This document shows, piece by piece, positions 48,443-56,528 of a DNA stretch of 64,000 nucleotides. Source of the DNA: Pseudolysinimonas_A sp041984585 (GTDB lineage Bacteria > Actinomycetota > Actinomycetes > Actinomycetales > Microbacteriaceae). The DNA lies in contig JBHIXX010000013.1 in NCBI GenBank assembly GCA_041984585.1, forward strand, positions 1-64,000, given 5' to 3'. Below the pieces are notes generated by a model. That model saw nothing but the letters and a program-made list of their open reading frames with translations. It was not told the DNA's origin and searched no databases. The position numbers were made by a program, and so were the translations under genes. Positions within the stretch are counted from its first letter, which is position 1, and the number at the start of each line of letters is the position of its first letter.

Positions 48443-48762
48443 AGCGGGATGGCGTCCTCGAGGGCCGTACGCGACACCCGATCGCGAAGGAGGTGCGGGG
48501 CGACCACGTCCACCTCGCGCCCGAGTGCCTCCCGGAGGCCGACGCGGATGCCCGCCACGCGAATCAGGTCGCTGTGGCGGTCGTCGGGCAGCAGGTCGAC
48601 CATCATGTCGACGTCGCTTTGCGGGCCCGCGTCGCCGCGGGCGACGGAGCCGAAGACACGCGGATTCGTCGCGCCGAACCGATCCAACACCGCCTGAACG
48701 GCGTCGCGGCGCGCGTCGAGGAGCTCGCGCAGGGCGAGCGACTCGACGGTGGCCGCGGGCAT
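48439..48762 (-). CDS. MntA-type minimal nucleotidyltransferase (antitoxin of a MNT/HEPN pair)
   Basis: A 107-residue nucleotidyltransferase. The active-site motif is GSVARGDAGPQSDVDMMVDL (GS-x-ARG-...-D-x-D), followed by a third acidic strand near GREVDVVAP. In known MNT/HEPN pairs this protein AMPylates or otherwise blocks the HEPN toxin. All catalytic residues seem intact even though the HEPN partner is short. ATG 48762 follows the -10 TACTCT by 6 nt. Confidence 0.8.
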   Translation of the reverse strand: MPAATVESLALRELLDARRDAVQAVLDRFGATNPRVFGSVARGDAGPQSDVDMMVDLLPDDRHSDLIRVAGIRVGLREALGREVDVVAPHLLRDRVSRTALEDAIPL

Positions 48763-48768
48763 TTCCTC

Positions 48769-48774
48769 AGAGTA
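48769..48774 (-). promoter_or_regulatory. -10 box TACTCT for the mntA-like gene
   Basis: Reads TACTCT on the minus strand, 6 nt before ATG 48762. Confidence 0.45.
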
Positions 48775-48844
48775 GCGGCGAGCGACATCTCGCGGAGGGG
48801 AACTCGTGCGCACGGCTCGCGCCGAGCAGATCGCACCCGCCGGC

Positions 48845-49633
48845 TCAGACGTCGTCCTCGGACGGCTCGAGACTCCGCTCGGGTGGGCGCGGCGGCCACG
48901 ACGAGGCGCCGAGTTCCCGCGAGATGGTGCGCGCCGTCTCGCGCAGGTCGTTGAGCACGGGATCCTCCGGCGGCCACTCGCTGGTCGGCAGCACGACGGC
49001 GACGGCGGCGATGACGTTGCCGCTCGAGTCAGAGACCGGGGCGGCGACGGACGACTCCCCGAGCACGGCCTCGTCCTGCTCGGTTCCCAGGCCGCGCGCG
49101 GAGACCTGGGCAAGGGTGAGAGTGAGCTGGGCGGGGTCGGTGATGGTGTCTCCGGTGAGGCTGCGGAGCGTGCGTCCGAGCACCTCGTCGGCGTATTCGG
49201 TGTCGTAGGCGAGCAGCACCTTGCCCATCGCGGACGCGTGGGCCGGGATGGTGAGGCCCGTCTCGAGCATCTGCTGGCTCCCGTCGGGGCGACGGTTGTG
49301 GTGGATGACGATGACCTCGTCGAACAGCTCGGCGCCGAGTCGCACGGCGAGTCCCGTGCGCCGAGCGAGCTCGCGGGTCCAGCGCATCGCGCGGGCTCGG
49401 ACGTCGAGGGTGTCGAGGTAGACGTTGCTGAGCTTCAGCAGGGCCGGCCCGAGCATGTAGCGGTCGGAGCCGCGCTCCTTCGCGACGAGCCCGTGCTCGC
49501 GCAGCGACTTGACGATGCCGTGGACGGTCGACGGGGGCAGGTCGAGGGCGGCCGAGAGCTCGCTGATCCTCAGGTGCCGGGCTCCCTGGAGGAGCTGCAG
49601 CACCCTCGCCGCGCGGTCGATGGCCTGGATCAC
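48845..49633 (-). CDS. IclR-family regulator of the glycerol/dihydroxyacetone operon (GylR-like)
   Basis: A 262-residue regulator. The N-terminal winged helix contains LRISELSAALDLPPSTVHGIVKSLREHGLV; the C-terminal effector domain has the IclR pattern AHASAMGKVLLAY and GLGTEQDEAVLGESSVAAPV. It is divergent from glpF-dhaKLM with two palindromes in between, and Streptomyces uses a related regulator (GylR) for glycerol genes, so it is the likely repressor. GTG 49633 is the start; a possible -10 CATAAT lies at 49661-49666. Confidence 0.88.
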   Translation of the reverse strand: MIQAIDRAARVLQLLQGARHLRISELSAALDLPPSTVHGIVKSLREHGLVAKERGSDRYMLGPALLKLSNVYLDTLDVRARAMRWTRELARRTGLAVRLGAELFDEVIVIHHNRRPDGSQQMLETGLTIPAHASAMGKVLLAYDTEYADEVLGRTLRSLTGDTITDPAQLTLTLAQVSARGLGTEQDEAVLGESSVAAPVSDSSGNVIAAVAVVLPTSEWPPEDPVLNDLRETARTISRELGASSWPPRPPERSLEPSEDDV

Positions 49634-49718
49634 TCGGGGAGCCCTTCGTCGGGTGCTCCCATTATGCGGTGCTCCGGCGTGGTCTGCGACAGCGACGAAA
49701 TGTGTTTCCGGTCAGAGC

Positions 49719-49747
49719 TTGACTCATCAGGATTCTGGGAGCATATT
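49719..49747 (+). promoter_or_regulatory. Promoter of glpF-dhaKLM
   Basis: -35 TTGACT (49719-49724), 17-bp spacer, -10 CATATT (49742-49747). The first palindrome overlaps the end of the -10, so a bound repressor would block RNA polymerase. Confidence 0.65.
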
Positions 49748-49761
49748 CGACATTGTCGAAT
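49745..49761. promoter_or_regulatory. Operator 1 between iclR and glpF
   Basis: Perfect palindrome ATTCGACA-T-TGTCGAAT (8-bp arms, 1-bp centre), overlapping the -10 and start site of the glpF promoter. Confidence 0.7.
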
Positions 49762-49764
49762 GAC

Positions 49765-49780
49765 CTTCCAGTGTTGGAAG
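49765..49780. promoter_or_regulatory. Operator 2 between iclR and glpF
   Basis: Perfect inverted repeat CTTCCA-GTGT-TGGAAG, 3 nt after operator 1. The TTCCA/TGGAA arms resemble known IclR-family sites. Confidence 0.6.
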
Positions 49781-49830
49781 TTCCGCGAACCCGCATCGAC
49801 CCGCAACCCCGCATGTCCAAAGGAGTACAT

Positions 49831-50574
49831 ATGGATGAGAACCGCACCTGGCAGAAGCTCGCTGCGGAGTTCCTCGGTACCGCGTTTCTCGTGTTCGTCG
49901 GAGTCGGCTCGGTGCCGGCGCTGGCGCTGGCACGCGGAGGCGAACCGTTCACCGGAGCCGAGCTGGGCATCATCTCGCTCGCGTTCGGCACCATCGTCGT
50001 CGCGACCGTCTACACGTTCGGGTACATCTCCGGCAACCACATCAACCCGGCTGTGACCATCGGACTCGCCGTCACCGGGAAATTCCCGTGGAAGGAGGTA
50101 CCCGGCTACCTCATCGCGCAGGTGCTCGGCGCCACCGTCGGTGCGCTCGCGATCGTCGGAGTGCTCGGAATGGCCGCGAGCGACGCCGGGCTCGGCGTCG
50201 CCGCCTACGGCGACATCCCGTGGTACCAGGCGTTCACGGCAGAGTTCGTTGGCACCTTCATCCTGGTGATCACCGTCTTCGGCGTGATCCACCGCAAGGC
50301 CGCCGCCGGCTTCGCCGGCCTCGTCATCGGCCTCGTCGTGTTCGCCGCGATCATCCCGGTCGCCCCGGCGACCGGCGCGTCGATCAACCCCGCCCGCACC
50401 ACCGGGCCGATGCTGATCCAGCAGCTGCTCGGCGGTGAGGTGCGGTGGGAGCAGTACCCGGTGTACATCGCCGCGGAGCTGCTCGCGGGCGTCGCCGCGG
50501 GTCTGCTGTTCGGCGTCATCTCGAAGACCGCCGCCGACAAGAAGGCTGCCGAGAAGGAGGAGGTCGCAGCGTGA
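49831..50574 (+). CDS. glpF: MIP/aquaporin-family channel, probable glycerol facilitator
   Basis: A 247-residue channel with six helices and both half-helix motifs, HINPAVTIGL and SINPARTTGP. The downstream dha genes and IclR regulator make glycerol or dihydroxyacetone uptake likely; the pore residues do not allow a firm choice between water and glycerol. ATG 49831 has RBS AAAGGAG. The end overlaps dhaK by GTGA. Confidence 0.88.
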   Translation: MDENRTWQKLAAEFLGTAFLVFVGVGSVPALALARGGEPFTGAELGIISLAFGTIVVATVYTFGYISGNHINPAVTIGLAVTGKFPWKEVPGYLIAQVLGATVGALAIVGVLGMAASDAGLGVAAYGDIPWYQAFTAEFVGTFILVITVFGVIHRKAAAGFAGLVIGLVVFAAIIPVAPATGASINPARTTGPMLIQQLLGGEVRWEQYPVYIAAELLAGVAAGLLFGVISKTAADKKAAEKEEVAA

Positions 50575-51569
50575 AGAAGCTGATCAACGCGCCCGAGGAC
50601 GTGCTCAAGGACGCCCTGCTGGGCGTCGAAGCCGCCCATCCCGACTTGAAGGTCGACCACGCCAACCGCATCATCTACCGTGCCACCCCCAAGGCCGACG
50701 GCAAGGTCGCGCTGGTCTCGGGCGGCGGCTCGGGCCACGAACCGCTGCACGGCGGATTCGTGGGCCCCGGGATGCTCGACGCAGCGTGCGCGGGTGAGGT
50801 GTTCACCTCGCCGACGCCCGATCAGATGCAGGCGGCGACGAAGGCCGTCGACCGCGGAGCGGGCGTGCTGCACATCGTGAAGAACTACACGGGCGACGTG
50901 ATGAACTTCGACATGGCGGGTGAGCTCGCCGCGGCGGAGGCCGGCGTCGAGGTCGCGACGGTCGTGACGAATGACGACGTCGCGGTGCAGGACTCCACCT
51001 GGACAGCCGGTCGTCGCGGCGTCGGCGTGACCGTGCTCCTCGAGAAGATCGTGGGCGCGGCCGCCGAGGAGGGTCGCGACCTCGCGGCCGTCACCGCCCT
51101 CGCCGCCAAGGTCAACGAGTCGGGGCGGTCGATGGGCATGGCGCTCACCAGCTGCACGGTGCCCGCGGCGGGCAAGCCGACGTTCGACCTGCCCGACGAC
51201 CAGATGGAGATCGGGATCGGCATCCATGGGGAGCCGGGGCGTCACCGTGAGCCGCTCGCTCCCGCCGCGTCGATCGCCGAGCAGCTGGTGGAGCCGATCC
51301 TCAACGACCTCGACTTCACGAAGGGTCCGGCGATCGTCATGCTCAACGGCATGGGCGGCTCGCCGCTGATCGAGCTGTACCTGATGTACGGCGAGGTCGC
51401 GAAGCTGCTCGAGAAGGCCGGCGTGAAGGTCGCGCGGTCGCTCGTGGGCAACTACATCACCTCGCTCGACATGGCGGGCTGCTCGGTCACCCTGCTCGCG
51501 GCCGACGACGAGATCCTGAAGCTGTGGGATGCTCCCGTCACTACGAGCGGGCTGCGCTGGGGCGCCTGA
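50571..51569 (+). CDS. dhaK: Dihydroxyacetone kinase subunit DhaK
   Basis: 332 residues. It binds dihydroxyacetone covalently through a histidine, here His219 in GIGIHGEPGRHRE (His218 in E. coli). The N-terminal GGGSGHEPLHGGFVGPGMLDAA and HIVKNYTGDVMNFDMA match the family. It works with DhaL (ADP-bearing) and DhaM in the PEP-dependent pathway. GTG 50571 overlaps the glpF stop, so expression is coupled. Confidence 0.95.
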   Translation: MKKLINAPEDVLKDALLGVEAAHPDLKVDHANRIIYRATPKADGKVALVSGGGSGHEPLHGGFVGPGMLDAACAGEVFTSPTPDQMQAATKAVDRGAGVLHIVKNYTGDVMNFDMAGELAAAEAGVEVATVVTNDDVAVQDSTWTAGRRGVGVTVLLEKIVGAAAEEGRDLAAVTALAAKVNESGRSMGMALTSCTVPAAGKPTFDLPDDQMEIGIGIHGEPGRHREPLAPAASIAEQLVEPILNDLDFTKGPAIVMLNGMGGSPLIELYLMYGEVAKLLEKAGVKVARSLVGNYITSLDMAGCSVTLLAADDEILKLWDAPVTTSGLRWGA

Positions 51570-51611
51570 CCCCTGCCGAAACCGACCATCCGGAAGGACG
51601 AAGGAACTGCA

Positions 51612-52250
51612 ATGACCGGCACCATCCCCCTCGCCTCGCTCGTCGACTGGCTCGGTGCATTCCGCACCGTGGTCACCGAGCAGCGGGCGTACCTGACCGA
51701 GCTCGACTCCGCGATCGGCGACGCCGACCACGGGGCGAACATGGCGCGCGGCATGGCCGCCGTCATGGAGAAGCTCGACGCAGGGGTGCCGTCCACCGCC
51801 GACGAGCTGTTCAAGTCGGTCGGGATGACGCTGGTCACCTCGGTGGGCGGGGCGAGCGGACCGCTGTACGGGACCTTCTTCCTCCGGATGGGCATGACCG
51901 CGGGCGCCGTCGCCGAGTTCGACGGCCCGGCGCTCGCGGCCGCCCTCCGCGCCGGGCTGGACGGCATCGTCCAGCGCGGTAAGGCCGAGGCGGGCGACAA
52001 GACGATGTTCGACGCCCTCTCGCCCGCCCTCGACGCCCTCGACGCGGCGCTCGCCTCCGGCGCGGAGATCCCCACGGCCGTCGCGACCGCGGCGGATGCC
52101 GCCGAGGCTGGGCGCGACGCCACCGAGCCGCTCGTCGCCCGGAAGGGCCGCGCGAGCTACCTGGGCGAGCGCAGCGCCGGCCACCTGGACCCCGGAGCCG
52201 CGTCGAGCGCGCTCCTCATCCGCACCCTCGCGGACACGCTCGGGACCTGA
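51612..52250 (+). CDS. dhaL: Dihydroxyacetone kinase ADP-binding subunit DhaL
   Basis: 212 residues. Phosphate-binding Asp cluster in LDSAIGDADHGANMARG, nucleotide motif TSVGGASGPLYGTFFLRMG and the C-terminal GRASYLGERSAGHLDPGAASSALLI are diagnostic. DhaL's bound ADP is rephosphorylated by DhaM rather than exchanged. ATG 51612 has RBS GAAGGAAC. dhaM starts 1 nt after the stop. Confidence 0.95.
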   Translation: MTGTIPLASLVDWLGAFRTVVTEQRAYLTELDSAIGDADHGANMARGMAAVMEKLDAGVPSTADELFKSVGMTLVTSVGGASGPLYGTFFLRMGMTAGAVAEFDGPALAAALRAGLDGIVQRGKAEAGDKTMFDALSPALDALDAALASGAEIPTAVATAADAAEAGRDATEPLVARKGRASYLGERSAGHLDPGAASSALLIRTLADTLGT

Positions 52251-52251
52251 C

Positions 52252-54735
52252 GTGATCGGCATCATCGCCGTCTCGCACAGCGCCGCGCTGGCCGAGGCGG
52301 CCACCCGGCTCGCCCTCCAGATGGTGCCCGCCGGCGGACCGCGGGTGCTCGTCGCCGCGGGCGCGGGCGCCGAGGCGGACGGCACGCCGATCATCGGCAC
52401 CGACGCGACCCGCGTCGCCGCGGCGATCGACGACCTCGCCGAGACCGACGGCGTGCTCGTTCTCCTGGACCTCGGCTCGGCCGTGCTGAGCGCCGAACTC
52501 GCCCTCGAACTGCGCGCCTCGACGGTGCCGGTGCGGCTCTCGGCGGCGCCGTTCGTCGAGGGGCTGCTTGCCGCCGTCGTCCGTGCCGCGGGCGGGGGGA
52601 CCCTCGCCGAGGTCGCCGCCGAGGCGGACGCCGCGCTGCTGCCCAAGCTCGGCCAGGTCGGCACCGACGCGTCGTCGTCGCCGGCGACCGACACCTCGCC
52701 CGCCATGACTCCCGCGGACGACGCCGGTCGCACGGTCGAGCGGCACGTGCTGCGCAACCCGCTGGGCCTGCACATCCGTCCGGCCTCGCTCATCGCCACC
52801 GCGGCGAGCGGCGCCGACGTCGCCGTCACCCTGACCCGTACCGGCGCCCGGGCCCCGGCCGCGAGCCCCACCGCCCTGCTCGCCCTCGGCGCGCGCGGCG
52901 GGGAGGAGATCGCGCTGTCCGCCGCTCCGGAGGCCGCTGCCGCCCTCGAGCGGATCCGCGCCCTCGTGCTCGACGGTTTCGGAGAGGCCGGGGACGCCGG
53001 CCCCGGCCCGGCTGCCGCCGCGAGCGCTCCGTCGGGGTCGAGCGGGTCGGTTCGCACGCCCGTTGGCCTGAGTCGTCCCGTGGGGGTGAGTCCCGGGCGC
53101 GCCGTCGGCCCCGTCGTCCACCTCGGCGCCATCGTCGAGCCGCCCGCGCCCGCGCCCGCGACCGCGACCGCCCTCCCGGCGGCCGAGCGGGATGCGGCGG
53201 CAGCGCGCCTGCGCGCCGCCGCCGACGAGGTCGCGGCCGACCTGGAGCGGCGATCGGGAGCCGCGACGGGCGACGCCCGCGACATCCTCGCCGCCACAGC
53301 GCTCATCGCCCGGGACCCCGCGCTGCTCGATGCCGCCACGACCGCGGTCCGCGAGCGCGGCACCGCGCCGGCACGTGCCGTCTGGGAGGCTGCGGCGACC
53401 GTCGCCGAGACGCTGACGGCGCTCGGGGGGCGCACCGCCGAGCGGGTGACCGACGTGCACGACGTGCGGGACCGCATCGTCGCCGCGCTGACCGGCGTCG
53501 CGCTCGCCGGGGTCCCGGATCGCGCGGAGCCGTTCGTGCTCGTCGCCCGCGATCTCGCGCCCGCCGACACCGCGACGCTCGACCCGGAGCGCTGCGTCGC
53601 CCTGGTGACCGAGGAGGGCGGACCGACCTCGCACACCGCGGTGATCGCGCGGGCCCTCGGCATTCCCGCGGTGGTCGCCGCGGCGGGTGCCCTCGACATC
53701 CCGGAGGGCACGGTGCTCGTCGTCGACGGCGCATCCGGGGAGCTCACCCGTGACCCGGACGCCGCCCTCGTGGCCGCGGTGACCGCCGAGGCCGCTGCCG
53801 CACGGTCGGCGGTGCTCGAGGCTCCGGGGAGCACGCGGGACGGGCATCCGGTGGCGCTGCTCGCCAACGTCGGGTCTGCCGCCGATGCGCGCACCGCGGC
53901 GGGCATCGGCGCGGAGGGGGTGGGGCTGTTCCGCAGCGAGTTCCTCTTCCTCGACCGCGCCGACGCACCGACCCGCGCGGAGCAGGTCGCCGCGTACCGG
54001 GCGGTGTTCGCCGCGTTCCCCGGCCGCAAGGTCGTCGTGCGCACCCTCGACGCGGGCGCCGACAAGCCGCTGCCGTTCCTCACCGCCGCCCACGAGGAGA
54101 ACCCGGCGCTCGGTGTGCGCGGCCTGCGCACCGCACGGCGCCGTCCCGAGTTGCTCGACGAGCAGCTCGCCGCGATCGCCGAGGCCGCGGCGGCCGAGTC
54201 GGCCGACGTGCAGGTGATGGCGCCGATGGTCGCCACGCTCGACGAAGCGCGCGACGTGGTCGAACGCTGCCGTGCGGCCGGGCTGGGTGCCGCCGGGGTC
54301 ATGATCGAGACCCCCGCCGCCGCACTGGTCGCGCCCGAGCTGCTCGACACCGTCGACTTCGTGAGCATCGGCACCAACGACCTGACCCAGTACACGATGG
54401 CAGCCGACCGGATGCTCGGCGAACTCGCCGACCTGAACGACCCGTGGCAGCCGGCGGTGCTGCGTCTCATCGGTGAGGTCGGCAGGGCGGGCCTGGAGTC
54501 GGGGACCCCCGTCGGGGTGTGCGGTGAGGCAGCGGCCGATCCGGCGCTCGCGCCGGTGCTCGTCGGGCTCGGCGTCGGCTCCCTGTCGATGTCGGCCCGC
54601 TCGCTTCCGGTCGTTGGCGTCGCGCTCGCGGGGCTGTCGCTCGACGCCTGCCGGGAGGCGGCGACGGCGGCCCTCTCAGGAGAGAGTGCGCGCGCCGCTC
54701 GCCAGGCCGCCCGCGCGGTGCTCGCGAACGCCTGA
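52252..54735 (+). CDS. dhaM: DhaM-HPr-Enzyme I fusion, PEP-dependent phosphoryl donor for dihydroxyacetone kinase
   Basis: 827 residues in three parts. Residues 1-135 are the DhaM EIIA-like domain with His9 in AVSHSAALAEAA. Residues about 162-245 are HPr with His174 in NPLGLHIRPASLI. Residues about 270-827 are a complete Enzyme I with His461 in EEGGPTSHTAVIARALGIPAVV, the PEP-site DAGADKPLPFL and TNDLTQYTMAADR, and the Cys in GVCGEAA. Classical E. coli DhaM stops within EI; this one keeps the PEP-binding domain. It should therefore carry phosphate from PEP to DhaL without separate PTS proteins. Confidence 0.94.
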   Translation: MIGIIAVSHSAALAEAATRLALQMVPAGGPRVLVAAGAGAEADGTPIIGTDATRVAAAIDDLAETDGVLVLLDLGSAVLSAELALELRASTVPVRLSAAPFVEGLLAAVVRAAGGGTLAEVAAEADAALLPKLGQVGTDASSSPATDTSPAMTPADDAGRTVERHVLRNPLGLHIRPASLIATAASGADVAVTLTRTGARAPAASPTALLALGARGGEEIALSAAPEAAAALERIRALVLDGFGEAGDAGPGPAAAASAPSGSSGSVRTPVGLSRPVGVSPGRAVGPVVHLGAIVEPPAPAPATATALPAAERDAAAARLRAAADEVAADLERRSGAATGDARDILAATALIARDPALLDAATTAVRERGTAPARAVWEAAATVAETLTALGGRTAERVTDVHDVRDRIVAALTGVALAGVPDRAEPFVLVARDLAPADTATLDPERCVALVTEEGGPTSHTAVIARALGIPAVVAAAGALDIPEGTVLVVDGASGELTRDPDAALVAAVTAEAAAARSAVLEAPGSTRDGHPVALLANVGSAADARTAAGIGAEGVGLFRSEFLFLDRADAPTRAEQVAAYRAVFAAFPGRKVVVRTLDAGADKPLPFLTAAHEENPALGVRGLRTARRRPELLDEQLAAIAEAAAAESADVQVMAPMVATLDEARDVVERCRAAGLGAAGVMIETPAAALVAPELLDTVDFVSIGTNDLTQYTMAADRMLGELADLNDPWQPAVLRLIGEVGRAGLESGTPVGVCGEAAADPALAPVLVGLGVGSLSMSARSLPVVGVALAGLSLDACREAATAALSGESARAARQAARAVLANA

Positions 54736-54740
54736 GCCCG

Positions 54741-54765
54741 CCCTCCGGTGCCGGGTGCCGGAGGG
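54741..54765 (+). terminator. Terminator of glpF-dhaKLM
   Basis: 8-bp stem CCCTCCGG / CCGGAGGG with a 9-nt loop, 5 nt after the dhaM stop; two more pairs form past one bulged G. Confidence 0.7.
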
Positions 54766-54865
54766 GCGCAGTCAGGAACGCGCGTCGAGAGGTGTGAGCG
54801 GCGCTCAGGGTCGTGCCGTCCGGCGACCCTAGACTGAGCGCGCACCGCATCCGAGGGGGTCCCCA

Positions 54866-56422
54866 GTGAAGCTCCGCCGTCCCATCGCCGCCGTCGCCGG
54901 GCTCGCCGCCGCGGCGACCCTTCTCGCGGGATGCTTCCCGTTCTGGCTGCTCCCCGACGGCGGTGGCGGCGGCGAGGAGACCGTCGACTCGTCGACCGGC
55001 GAGGAGGTGCCCCCGGAGCTGGAGCAGTACTACCACCAGACGCTCACCTGGAGCGACTGGGGCTCGTACCAGCAGACCACCGTGACCGTGCCGCTCGACT
55101 GGGACGACCCGACCGGCGCGACCATCGAGCTCGCGGTCGCCCGCCACGAGGCGCGCGACCCGAAGGGCTCGCTGCTGATGAACCCGGGCGGACCGGGCGG
55201 CTCGGGCTTCGACTTCGTCGCCTACTCGGCCGAGTACGTGGTGACCTCCGACGTGCTCGACGCCTACGACCTGATCGGGTTCGACCCCCGCGGCGTCGGG
55301 CAGAGCACGCCGATCGAGTGCTACACCGACCCGCGGCAGCAGGACGCCCTGCTCTACGACACCTACGACGCGCCGTACGGCTCGCAGGGCTGGATCGACG
55401 AGCTGACGACCCGCAGCCTCGACTGGATCGCCGCGTGCGAGCAGAACACCGGCGAGCTGCTCGGCAACCTGGATGCGGCATCCGTCGCCCGCGATATGGA
55501 CGTGCTCCGCGCGGTGCTCGGCGACGAGTCGCTCAACTACCTCGGCTACTCCTACGGCACCTACCTCGGCGCCGTCTACGCCGAGCTGTTCCCCGAGAAG
55601 GTGGGGCGGATGGTGCTCGACGGCGCCGTCGACCCGCTCGTCGGGGACCTCGACGCGCTCGCCACCCAGATGGCGGGCTTCGAGAGCGCCTACCGCGCGT
55701 TCCTGGAGTACTGCCTGGGCCTGTCGGCCTGCCCGTTCTCGGGGACGGTCGAGCAGGCGATGGTGCAGACCGGCGAGCTGTTCGACTCGATCGACAGGGC
55801 GGGCATGACCTCCGACGACGGCCGTGTGCTCGACCAGGCGACCGCCGGCACCGGGCTGGCGCAGAACCTCTACGCCGAGTGGCTGTGGTCGCGACTGGTG
55901 CAGATGCTCGCCGGCATCGCCGAGGGCGACGCGAGCATCGCGTTCGAGTCGGCCGACGACTACAACGGCCGGTACCCGGGACCGTCCTACGACGGCAACG
56001 GCTACGAGATCTACACGGCGGTCACCTGCGACGAGGGCACCCTCGGCACGGATGGCGTCAGCCCGCTCGAGGGACTCGCCGTGATCGACGAGACGGCGCC
56101 CGGCATCGGCCGCTACATCTCGCTCGACGACTACGCGGTGCTCGACGTGGTCTGCTCCAACTGGCCGTACGAGCGCGCCGAGCTGCCGGAGAGCTTCGCC
56201 GCCGAGGGCGCACCGCCGATCCTCGTCGTGGGCACCACCAACGACCCGGCCACGCCGTACGCGCAGGCCGTGTCGCTGGCGGCGCAGCTCTCGAGCGGCG
56301 TGCTCATCAGCTACGAGGGCGAGGGGCACACCATCTACGCGCAGGGCGTCGCGTGCGTCGACGACGCGGTGGACGCGTACCTGCTGAGGGACGTGGTGCC
56401 GAGCGCCGATCCCATGTGCTGA
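54866..56422 (+). CDS. Alpha/beta-hydrolase lipoprotein, tripeptidyl aminopeptidase (Tap/S33) type
   Basis: 518 residues. Signal peptide with lipobox LLAGC (Cys23). The hydrolase core has the oxyanion stretch NPGGPGGSGFDF, FDPRGVGQSTPI and nucleophile Ser229 in GYSYGTYLG; the C-terminal lid/TAP-like domain carries VVGTTNDPATPYAQA and the catalytic His in YEGEGHTIYAQG. This fits secreted S33 tripeptidyl aminopeptidases of actinobacteria. GTG 54866 has RBS GAGGGGG; a -10 TAGACT at 54830-54835 gives a leader of about 24 nt. Confidence 0.9.
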   Translation: MKLRRPIAAVAGLAAAATLLAGCFPFWLLPDGGGGGEETVDSSTGEEVPPELEQYYHQTLTWSDWGSYQQTTVTVPLDWDDPTGATIELAVARHEARDPKGSLLMNPGGPGGSGFDFVAYSAEYVVTSDVLDAYDLIGFDPRGVGQSTPIECYTDPRQQDALLYDTYDAPYGSQGWIDELTTRSLDWIAACEQNTGELLGNLDAASVARDMDVLRAVLGDESLNYLGYSYGTYLGAVYAELFPEKVGRMVLDGAVDPLVGDLDALATQMAGFESAYRAFLEYCLGLSACPFSGTVEQAMVQTGELFDSIDRAGMTSDDGRVLDQATAGTGLAQNLYAEWLWSRLVQMLAGIAEGDASIAFESADDYNGRYPGPSYDGNGYEIYTAVTCDEGTLGTDGVSPLEGLAVIDETAPGIGRYISLDDYAVLDVVCSNWPYERAELPESFAAEGAPPILVVGTTNDPATPYAQAVSLAAQLSSGVLISYEGEGHTIYAQGVACVDDAVDAYLLRDVVPSADPMC

Positions 56423-56516
56423 CCCGTCCGGGGAGTCGGGTGGACCTCGGAGCGGATGCCGGAGCGCCCGCCCGATCCCGCCGGGGCGTCGAGCCGGATC
56501 ACGGCGAGGCGCGGGA

Positions 56517-56522
56517 TAGGGT
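56517..56522 (+). promoter_or_regulatory. -10 box TAGGGT for perM
   Basis: TAGGGT ends 6 nt before GTG 56529. Confidence 0.55.
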
Positions 56523-56528
56523 CGCCCC

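Noticed and set aside
50205..54845. A 1546-codon open frame on the minus strand across glpF-dhaKLM
   Set aside because: It is antisense to four clearly recognised genes and is almost pure Ala/Ser/Thr/Arg, the usual shadow of high-GC codon bias. The same holds for the long minus-strand frame at 39023-42343 over pcrA.
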